Source of the DNA: JBBAFM01 sp041655415 | GTDB lineage: Bacteria; Bacillota; Clostridia; Peptostreptococcales; JAAYPU01 | Length of the DNA: 19,740 nucleotides | NCBI GenBank assembly: GCA_964429195.1 | Contig: CAYSBC010000037.1 | Span: forward strand, 1 to 19,740 | Direction: 5' to 3' | Shown here: positions 14,193 to 19,740 of the stretch, piece after piece | Layout: every line of letters begins with the position of its first letter | Numbering within the stretch: the stretch's first letter is position 1 | The notes under the pieces: generated by a model | Seen by the model: the letters and a program-made list of their open reading frames with translations, nothing else | Database searches by the model: none | What the model was told of the DNA's origin: nothing | Position numbers and translations under genes: made by a program

Positions 14193-14241
14193 GCTTCCTC
14201 CATAATATTATAAATTTTCAATATTTTTACACAATTCTTTT

Positions 14242-14279
14242 AAAAAATGGCTGCTCTTTTTCTAAACTATAAGAGCAGC
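14242..14279 (-). terminator. Rho-independent terminator of the phosphofructokinase gene
   Basis: On the minus strand GCTGCTCTT (14271-14279) pairs with AAGAGCAGC (14250-14258) in a perfect 9-bp stem with a 12-nt loop, followed by CATTTTTT. It begins about eight bases after the stop codon and separates this gene from yraN. Confidence 0.88.
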
Positions 14280-14287
14280 TTCAATTT

Positions 14288-15508
14288 TTATTTTCTATTT
14301 AATATTTTTTCAACCATTGGTGCTCTTAAACGATGAGCTACACTTAAACGTGATCCCAATAAAGGTCTGACATAAAATTTAAATGCATCCGTAATGCCAT
14401 TACCTTCCTTATTGATAAATTCCGGAGGCATCGTCTTAGTCTTGGCTGCTACCTCTTTCAAATCGATCAATTTATAGTCTACAGAGTAATATCCGGTTCT
14501 TTGTATCGTTATTGAACCATCTACTTTATTCCATATGGAGAATTGAGCTGCCTTTTCTCCAACTTCTCTGGCTTCCCTCTGATCAATATCCGAGATACTT
14601 GCTATAAAATTTCGTTGTGGGTAGCCCAATGTATCCGCCCTCACTCTAGTTATATTTAATTTGTTTTTGATTAATTCAGCTAGCATATCCCCTAGAGATC
14701 CATTTCCTGAAAGTTGGACATTCCCATGAGCATCCTTTTCTATATGCTCCGTTAATGTGGTAGCAATCAGCTCACCTTTTTCATTTTGAATCCCCTCAGA
14801 AACTGCAATAATACACCTTCCAAGTCGATTGTAAACATCTTTTACATCTCTTAAAAAATTATCCACTAGAAATGGCCTTTCAGGTAAGTAAATAAGATGT
14901 GGACCATCATCCGGATATTTTTGTGCAATAGAAGATGCGGCTGTTAAGAAACCAGCATGTCTTCCCATGATGATACCAATATGAATTCCCGGTAATGCTC
15001 GGTTATCGAGGTTTAATCCCATAAAAGTTTCTGCTACATATCGGGCAGCAGATCCATAACCGGGTGAATGGTCATTGTGCATGAGATCATTATCAATTGT
15101 TTTAGGAATATGTATAGCTCGGAGTTCATAATTGGCTTTGTCTGCATTTTCATTGACTATCCTCACAGTATCTGCTGAATCATTGCCCCCAATATAAAAA
15201 AAGTAGCGAACGTCATGTGCTTTTAAAACCTTAAAGATCTCCTCGCAATACTTTGCATCAGGCTTAATACGTGTAGATAACAATGCTGACGAGGGTGTTA
15301 TTGCTACCTGCTCTAAATTATGTGTAGTCTCTTGAGTTAGATCCAAAAAGTCCTCATTGACTATTCCTTCTACGCCATTCAGCGCACCGTAAACTTTCGT
15401 AATCTGTGGGAACTTTCTAGATTCTAAAGCAGCTCCTGCTAAACTTTGATTGATTACTGCTGTAGGTCCTCCACCTTGTGCTATAACTACTTTTCCTTGC
15501 AACTCCAT
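14288..15508 (-). CDS. pfp: Pyrophosphate-dependent 6-phosphofructokinase (PFP)
   Basis: A 406-residue member of the phosphofructokinase family that interconverts fructose-6-phosphate and fructose-1,6-bisphosphate in glycolysis. Segments seen are IAQGGGPTAVINQSLAG (9-25), YIGGNDSADT (105-114), PKTIDND (135-141), PGYGSAARYVAETFMG and MGRHAGFLTAAS (181-192). Lysine in PKTIDND, where ATP-dependent enzymes have glycine, and Asp110 after GGN instead of the glycine of GGDG, both indicate pyrophosphate as phosphoryl donor. GGND in place of the common GGDD is a variant I associate with a clostridial/spirochaetal PFP subgroup. Asp139 and Asp141 of the catalytic motif are intact. It forms a single-gene unit with a promoter at 15546-15574 and a strong terminator. 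A PPi enzyme would save ATP in anaerobic glycolysis. Confidence 0.9.
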   Translation of the reverse strand: MELQGKVVIAQGGGPTAVINQSLAGAALESRKFPQITKVYGALNGVEGIVNEDFLDLTQETTHNLEQVAITPSSALLSTRIKPDAKYCEEIFKVLKAHDVRYFFYIGGNDSADTVRIVNENADKANYELRAIHIPKTIDNDLMHNDHSPGYGSAARYVAETFMGLNLDNRALPGIHIGIIMGRHAGFLTAASSIAQKYPDDGPHLIYLPERPFLVDNFLRDVKDVYNRLGRCIIAVSEGIQNEKGELIATTLTEHIEKDAHGNVQLSGNGSLGDMLAELIKNKLNITRVRADTLGYPQRNFIASISDIDQREAREVGEKAAQFSIWNKVDGSITIQRTGYYSVDYKLIDLKEVAAKTKTMPPEFINKEGNGITDAFKFYVRPLLGSRLSVAHRLRAPMVEKILNRK

Positions 15509-15545
15509 TTTTTTGCACGTCCTTTCCTAATGTTTCTATATATAA

Positions 15546-15574
15546 ATTATTGTTTTATCATAAGTTATAATCAA
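15546..15574 (-). promoter_or_regulatory. Putative promoter of the phosphofructokinase gene
   Basis: On the minus strand TTGATT (15569-15574) and AATAAT (15546-15551) are 17 bases apart, matching 4/6 and 5/6 of the consensus. The start of transcription would be about 30 bases before the ATG, with AAGGA as the ribosome site. Confidence 0.45.
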
Positions 15575-15584
15575 TATAACAAAT

Positions 15585-15619
15585 AAGGCTGTATTTATCA
15601 AGACGCTAAATACAGCCTT
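15585..15619 (-). terminator. Terminator after the arginine-tailed protein gene
   Basis: AAGGCTGTATTTA (15585-15597) and TAAATACAGCCTT (15607-15619) are perfect 13-bp arms with a 9-nt loop, 11 bases after the stop codon at 15630. The following minus-strand tract, ATTTGTT, is only moderately T-rich. It closes the SufS-like/arginine-tail operon. Confidence 0.75.
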
Positions 15620-15629
15620 TCACCTTCTA

Positions 15630-15992
15630 TTAAATAAGACGTCTCCTTCTCCTTCTTTGACGAGGAGGATAATAAGGCCGTCTTCTTCTCCTGAGTAATT
15701 CGCCTATCAATATAATAGAAATAATGTCTCTTAAACCTCTTCGTCCATACCTTCTTGCCACAACATCTTGCTTCATATTTCTACTTAACTGTATATTAAC
15801 TTGATCATAAATCGCATTCGTCATTTGTTCTAATTCATCTTTTGAGGGAATGTAATCTGGACCTTTTGTTTCTTCTAAAGTATTACATTGCTTCTCTATT
15901 TCGGGATAGATGACAGAATATATATCCGGATACAACCTTTGAAATTCTTCGCTTAATTTCATATCCTCATCACCGATATTTTGATAATTCAT
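15630..15992 (-). CDS. Small protein with acidic N-terminus and arginine-rich tail, function unknown
   Basis: I do not recognise this 120-residue protein. Residues 1-70 are acidic and probably helical, with tyrosine/proline repeats in RLYPDIYSVIYPEIEKQC. Residues 80-88 are basic (RRYGRRGLR). A short hydrophobic helix, DIISIILIGELL (89-100), follows; it is too short for an ordinary transmembrane span. The tail RRRRRPYYPPRQRRRRRR (101-118) holds 12 arginines. No cleavable signal is seen. Such a tail could bind nucleic acid, acidic polymer or membrane phosphates. GAGGAGG is six bases before the ATG, so it should be well translated. It begins 13 bases after the SufS-like gene and is followed by a terminator, so the two are one operon. 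A spore-coat or nucleic-acid role is speculation. Confidence 0.8.
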   Translation of the reverse strand: MNYQNIGDEDMKLSEEFQRLYPDIYSVIYPEIEKQCNTLEETKGPDYIPSKDELEQMTNAIYDQVNIQLSRNMKQDVVARRYGRRGLRDIISIILIGELLRRRRRPYYPPRQRRRRRRLI

Positions 15993-16005
15993 AATAAACC
16001 TCCTC

Positions 16006-17352
16006 TTATTTAAATTTTTTAAGAAAATATCCTTTATTGCGTGATATCTTTCTTAAGGCCTCAATAAACTGATCTATATCCTCCTGATTATTATAGAGTC
16101 CAAGACTCACTCGAACCATGCCCGGTAATTGTACTCTTTTATTTTTATGGTAATATTCTATTTCTTCATTGCTTATTTGAAGTAGTTGCATGACGTAGGG
16201 ATGTGCACAAAACAAACCGTTTCGCACTGCTATTCCCCCTTGGGTTGACATTATTTCTGCCAGTATGCTATGTTCTATGCCATTTAAATTAAAAGATATA
16301 ACACTAACTCTCTTCTTATTATCATAGTCACCATACAAAATGATATTCGGCACACTTTTTAACTGCTCGATTGTATAATCAATTAAATCGCTCTCTCTTT
16401 TGTGAATTTCCAACATATTCATATCTGTTAATTGATGGATTGCAGATGTTAGTGCCTTGACTCCTATCACATTGGGTGTGCCTGCTTCATCTTTGTCAGG
16501 TGGATTCTCCCAATCAATAAAATCATGACTGACGAGTCTGGCCGCCCCTCCTCCATAAAGCATAGGATTCGCTTGCTCAAAGGTATTTCTCTTTCCAACG
16601 AGAACACCTACCCCAAAGGGAGCATACATTTTATGGGCGGAAAAGGCTAAATAATCAATATGTTCATCCGAATGATGTTCCCCCATGTTTACAGGTATAT
16701 GGGGTACCCATTGAGCACCATCTACACATATTTCCGCACCGTAACGATGGGCAATCCTAGCGATCTCATAAATAGGATTAATGAGCCCCGTCACATTGGA
16801 GGCTCCTGCTACTGTTACCAATCGGACTTTTCCTCTATTTTTGATAAGCTTGTTTTCTAAATCCTCAAGTAACAAATTCCCTTTTTCATCGACTTTAACA
16901 TATTCCGTTTTAAATCTCTTTCTCCATGGTAAATCATTTGCAAGATGTTCCATACAGGTAGAAAGGATGACTTCATTTTGATTATTTTCAGCCAGCACAT
17001 CTGCTAATAAATTAATGGATTCTGTTGTATTTTTAGTGAATATAACAGAATCCAATTCACTATCGGCTCCTACAAACCTTTCTACTGCCTTTCTAGCCTC
17101 TTCATAAACTTGGGAGGATACTCTTGATTTGTAACCAGCACCTCTATGAATTGACGCATACCAGGATGAAAAGTTATGCACATCATCCATGACAGCTTTA
17201 AAAGGTGGTGTCGTTGCTGCATTATCTAAATTTATTTCTGTTGCATATTTTCCTCTTCCTATAGGTACTTTAACATCCAGCCCCACAATAGAATCTCTAT
17301 ATCTTTGTTGTTCATCAATTTGTTTTGTTATTTTTTGAACCACTTGAGGCAC
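16006..17352 (-). CDS. Class V aminotransferase, SufS/Csd-like cysteine desulfurase
   Basis: A 448-residue fold-type I PLP enzyme close to SufS-type cysteine desulfurases, which take sulfur from cysteine for Fe-S clusters and other cofactors. Visible are NLDNAATTPP (41-50), SIHRGAGYKSRVSSQVYEEAR (67-87), FTKNTTESINLLA (105-117), the substrate/PLP histidine in MEHLAND (His136), VDGAQWVPH (210-218; Asp211, Gln214), and SAHKMYAPFG with Schiff-base Lys241. VRNGLFCAHPY (376-386) holds Cys382 where SufS has its persulfide cysteine. An N-terminal extension of roughly 15 residues precedes the usual start of the fold. GTG start with AAAGGA upstream. No SufU, SufBCD or IscU gene is adjacent, so the acceptor is unknown. 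Cysteine lyase or another class V activity is possible. It is transcribed divergently from feoAB. Confidence 0.85.
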   Translation of the reverse strand: MPQVVQKITKQIDEQQRYRDSIVGLDVKVPIGRGKYATEINLDNAATTPPFKAVMDDVHNFSSWYASIHRGAGYKSRVSSQVYEEARKAVERFVGADSELDSVIFTKNTTESINLLADVLAENNQNEVILSTCMEHLANDLPWRKRFKTEYVKVDEKGNLLLEDLENKLIKNRGKVRLVTVAGASNVTGLINPIYEIARIAHRYGAEICVDGAQWVPHIPVNMGEHHSDEHIDYLAFSAHKMYAPFGVGVLVGKRNTFEQANPMLYGGGAARLVSHDFIDWENPPDKDEAGTPNVIGVKALTSAIHQLTDMNMLEIHKRESDLIDYTIEQLKSVPNIILYGDYDNKKRVSVISFNLNGIEHSILAEIMSTQGGIAVRNGLFCAHPYVMQLLQISNEEIEYYHKNKRVQLPGMVRVSLGLYNNQEDIDQFIEALRKISRNKGYFLKKFK

Positions 17353-17423
17353 TCACATCCTTTATATGAATATGTAACAGTAGAAATTAATCTAACCATT
17401 TTCTATTGAATGATACACATAAT

Positions 17424-17453
17424 AGTATATTCTTATTATCTTGAACTTGTGAA
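17424..17453 (-). promoter_or_regulatory. Putative promoter of the SufS-like operon
   Basis: On the minus strand TTCACA (17448-17453) and TATACT (17424-17429) are 18 bases apart and each matches 5/6 of the consensus. The leader would be about 65 nt. An imperfect inverted repeat, GAATGATAC...GTATATTC (17408-17432), covers the -10 and start. The region also includes the divergent feoA promoter; the remainder of 17353-17595 is A/T-rich. Confidence 0.5.
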
Positions 17454-17517
17454 AATAACTTTTTACCCCTCTTTTTATGTCTCATGTCACTCTTTTTTTT
17501 ATTCAACATATATTGTA

Positions 17518-17551
17518 ATTAGATTGGCGCTTAATTCTAATCCTTTATAAA
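17518..17551 (+). promoter_or_regulatory. feoA promoter with inverted repeat (possible metalloregulator operator)
   Basis: TTGGCG (17524-17529) and TATAAA (17546-17551) are 16 bases apart, matching 4/6 and 5/6 of the sigma-A consensus. An inverted repeat, ATTAGA (17518-17523) with TCTAAT (17536-17541), straddles the -35 element. It loosely resembles TTAG...CTAA sites of DtxR/IdeR-type iron repressors, but the half-sites are three bases further apart than that consensus. No good Fur box is seen. Iron-responsive control is expected for feo genes, but the regulator is not identified. Confidence 0.5.
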
Positions 17552-17595
17552 AATATAAATATTCTTAAGTACGACATATTTACCTGAGGTTTATT

Positions 17596-17841
17596 ATGCA
17601 AAATTATTCTTTAACATTAGATTCTTTACCTCTCGGCAAAAAAGCAAGGATTGTTGATTTAGAGGCTTGTGGGCCCGTACGGAGGCGTATGCTGGATCTT
17701 GGCATCATAAAAGACACGAGTATAGAAGCTATTCAAAGTAGTCCTTCCGGTGACCCCATCGCTTATTTGATTCGAGGCGCCTTAATAGCTATCCGAAGTG
17801 AAGAGGCAAAGAAAATATTAATAAAAATAGATAATCATTAG
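17596..17841 (+). CDS. feoA: Ferrous iron transport protein A (FeoA)
   Basis: An 81-residue cytoplasmic SH3-like protein that assists FeoB in ferrous iron uptake. It contains the family features LDSLPLGKKARIVDLEACG (8-26), RRRMLDLGIIKDTSIEAIQ (29-47), then PSGDPIAYLIRGALIAIRSEEAKKI (50-74), where the RGALIAIR strand is characteristic. GAGG is six bases before the ATG. feoB follows 73 bases downstream on the same strand, separated by a hairpin. The divergent neighbour is the SufS-like gene. Length is normal for FeoA, and no fusion to FeoB is present. Confidence 0.95.
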   Translation: MQNYSLTLDSLPLGKKARIVDLEACGPVRRRMLDLGIIKDTSIEAIQSSPSGDPIAYLIRGALIAIRSEEAKKILIKIDNH

Positions 17842-17861
17842 GTGGTATTTTATATACCACC
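17841..17861 (+). other. Hairpin between feoA and feoB
   Basis: GGTGGTAT (17841-17848) and ATACCACC (17854-17861) form a perfect 8-bp stem with a 5-nt loop, starting at the last base of the feoA stop. There is no T-run after it, so full termination is unlikely. It may protect or process the feoA message or attenuate feoB expression. Confidence 0.6.
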
Positions 17862-17914
17862 TTCCTAATATAAACTGCAAATTTGCATATTCATAAAATA
17901 GGGGGAGCATAGGT

Positions 17915-19740
17915 ATGGGGTTAACAAAGAAATCAACAGGAAGCAAAATTTTATTAAATGATCTTGATGCTTTAAAAACAGTATCGGAAGATTCCTGTAT
18001 TATTGCTCTGACCGGCAATCCTAATGTTGGAAAAAGCAGTATTTTTAATATTTTAACCGGCCTTAAGCAACATACAGGGAATTGGCCGGGTAAAACAGTT
18101 ACAACAGCTTATGGCCATTATAAGTACAAAGACAAAGACTTCATTATTGTCGATCTTCCCGGTACATACTCCTTGTTATCCAATTCTTCTGACGAGGAAA
18201 TCGCAAGGAATTTTATATGTTTCAGCCCATCTCACCTCACAGTTATTGTCGTAGATGCAACCTGCGTTGAAAGAAATCTGAATTTGGTTCTTCAAATTAT
18301 TGAGATGAATTCCAATGTGCTTGTTTGTGTCAATCTTATTGATGAAGCAGAGCGGAAAAATATAAAAGTCAATATCCCTAAATTATCTGAAAAGCTAGGT
18401 GTTCCCGTCGTGGCTACATCGGCCAGCAAAAAAACCGGAATTGATTTATTAAAACAAGAAATTCTTAATTTTACATCTGGCCCAGCTATAGCTTCACCTT
18501 TAGCTATTACTTATGATGCTTCCCTGGAACATGCTCTTTCTCTCATTTATCCACGAGTTTCTGAACTTACTGGAGATCGTTTAAATTGTAAATGGGTTTG
18601 TTTAAAATTACTGGATTATGATGAATCCATCATCCAAAGCATTGATAATCATTTAGAATGCAACCTATGGGATGATTTAGAATTAAAGGAAAGTCTACAG
18701 TCAGCCAAAGATTATTTAAAAGAACAAGGCATTCATCTAGAATACATAAAAGATAGGATAGCCTCCAATATTATTTCTATTTCGCAATCCATAGCGGAAG
18801 AAGTTGTTACATTCACAGACAAGAATCACAGGCATTTGGATAATAAAGTGGATAATATTCTAACCTCCAAAAAATATGGGATACCTATCATGATTTTTAT
18901 GTTATGCCTAATTTTTTGGATTACCATTACAGGGGCAAACTATCCATCCGCCTTGCTATCTTCCTTATTTTTAAAGCTGGAATCCCCCTTATTTTCTTTT
19001 TTAACGATGCTTTCAACACCCCTTTGGGTTCAAAACGCACTTATCCTTGGGGTCTATAGAACTTTAGCATGGGTCATTTCCGTGATGCTGCCTCCTATGG
19101 CCATTTTCTTTCCTTTATTTACCCTGTTAGAGGATTTGGGCTACCTTCCACGTGTCGCCTTTAATCTTGATAATTACTTTAAAAAAGCCTGCTCACATGG
19201 AAAACAATCCCTAACCATGTGTATGGGGTTTGGATGTAATGCTGCCGGAATCATTGGATGTAGAATCATTGATTCCCCAAGGGAAAAACTCATTGCAATC
19301 ATCACCAATAATTTTGTTCCCTGCAACGGGAGATTTCCCACACTCATTGCTATTATTGCCATGTTCTTTGTGGGAAATAGTATCGGACTTTTTTCATCGA
19401 TACTCTCCACCATCATTATGACTTCAATTATAGTCTTTAGTATTGCTATTACTTTGTTTTTATCCAAATTATTATCCAAAACTATATTAAAAGGATTGCC
19501 TTCCTCCTTTATATTAGAATTGCCGCCCTATAGAAAACCTCAACTCAAACAAATACTCATTCGTTCTATCTTAGACAGAACAATATTTGTTTTAGGTAGA
19601 GCCATAGTTGTTGCCGCACCGGCCGGATTAATCATTTGGATTTTAGCCAATACACATGTAGAAGGTTTTAGCCTTCTTACCCTCTGTGCTGATTTTCTAA
19701 ATCCTTTTGCTCATTTAATCGGATTAGATGGCTATATTCT
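17915..19740 (+). CDS. feoB: Ferrous iron transport protein B (FeoB), divergent clostridial type, partial
   Basis: The first 608 residues of FeoB, running off the right edge. The cytoplasmic G domain has G1 GNPNVGKSS (34-42), G2 in KTVTTA, G3 VDLPGTYS (79-86), G4 NLID (140-143; FeoB usually has NMxD) and G5 ATSASKKTG (167-175). A helical linker, about 200-315, follows. Membrane segments start near 322, with Gate-type repeats around YLPRVAFNLDNYF (410-422), MGFGCNAAGIIGCRIIDS (437-454) and NNFVPCNGRFPTLIAI (465-480). The classic motifs GCNVPA and CSAR are replaced by GCNAAG and CNGR. GGGGGAG precedes the ATG at 17915. Fe(II) is the expected substrate; the altered pore motifs leave room for another divalent metal. 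Confidence 0.93.
   Translation, partial: MGLTKKSTGSKILLNDLDALKTVSEDSCIIALTGNPNVGKSSIFNILTGLKQHTGNWPGKTVTTAYGHYKYKDKDFIIVDLPGTYSLLSNSSDEEIARNFICFSPSHLTVIVVDATCVERNLNLVLQIIEMNSNVLVCVNLIDEAERKNIKVNIPKLSEKLGVPVVATSASKKTGIDLLKQEILNFTSGPAIASPLAITYDASLEHALSLIYPRVSELTGDRLNCKWVCLKLLDYDESIIQSIDNHLECNLWDDLELKESLQSAKDYLKEQGIHLEYIKDRIASNIISISQSIAEEVVTFTDKNHRHLDNKVDNILTSKKYGIPIMIFMLCLIFWITITGANYPSALLSSLFLKLESPLFSFLTMLSTPLWVQNALILGVYRTLAWVISVMLPPMAIFFPLFTLLEDLGYLPRVAFNLDNYFKKACSHGKQSLTMCMGFGCNAAGIIGCRIIDSPREKLIAIITNNFVPCNGRFPTLIAIIAMFFVGNSIGLFSSILSTIIMTSIIVFSIAITLFLSKLLSKTILKGLPSSFILELPPYRKPQLKQILIRSILDRTIFVLGRAIVVAAPAGLIIWILANTHVEGFSLLTLCADFLNPFAHLIGLDGYI

Noticed and set aside
14207..14212. A perfect TATAAT on the minus strand as the yraN promoter.
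   Set aside because: It lies about 15 bases from the start codon, so transcription would begin inside the ribosome site, and its -35 partner is poor.
17410..17550. A 46-codon plus-strand open frame in the gap between the SufS-like gene and feoA.
   Set aside because: It has no ribosome site, a low-complexity product, and it runs across both predicted divergent promoters.
19174..19479. A 101-codon minus-strand frame inside feoB.
   Set aside because: It is antisense to conserved FeoB membrane motifs and has no independent support.

Overview
The window is a low-GC chromosomal segment from an anaerobic, spore-forming Firmicute of the class Clostridia. The evidence is a CodY regulator, the sporulation protein YunB, a pyrophosphate-type phosphofructokinase, FeoAB ferrous-iron uptake, strong AGGAGG ribosome sites, and the block dprA-topA-hslV-hslU-codY, which resembles the Bacillus/Clostridium arrangement. 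I cannot name a species; a Lachnospirales-like genome is a guess. I see no rRNA, tRNA, CRISPR array, insertion sequence or prophage gene.

Layout from left to right. Positions 1-2604 (minus strand) hold an hflX - yigZ - lipoprotein operon with one-base gaps, driven by a near-consensus promoter at 2635-2663; the last gene, an ABC solute-binding lipoprotein, runs off the left edge. yunB (minus) follows, with an unusual structured leader at 3341-3570. Next come the minus-strand genes codY, hslU, hslV and topA, read as topA-hslV-hslU-codY from a promoter at 8533-8561 and closed by a hairpin after codY. Upstream of these are dprA and yifB/comM, 24 bases apart and likely one unit.

Positions 11371-13835 look like an interruption of the common yraN-yifB-dprA order. 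They hold a lone HNH nuclease gene with its own terminator, a plus-strand Orn/Lys/Arg decarboxylase-family gene, and ridA. The last two converge on a perfect 13-bp inverted repeat that spans both stop codons. yraN and a PPi-dependent phosphofructokinase gene follow on the minus strand, each in its own transcription unit.

Positions 15585-19740 hold two divergent units around a 243-base intergenic region. Leftward is a SufS-like class V aminotransferase/cysteine desulfurase followed by a small arginine-tailed protein of unknown function. Rightward are feoA and a partial feoB. Placing a probable sulfur-mobilising enzyme opposite ferrous-iron uptake suggests an iron/Fe-S link, but this is inference.

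Most of the window is housekeeping sequence. The strongest unexplained signals are (1) the yunB leader, where a 14-nt stretch can pair with the whole yunB ribosome site and start region across a folded element; (2) inverted repeats lying on the feoA, topA and ridA promoters; and (3) the arginine-rich small protein beside the SufS-like enzyme.
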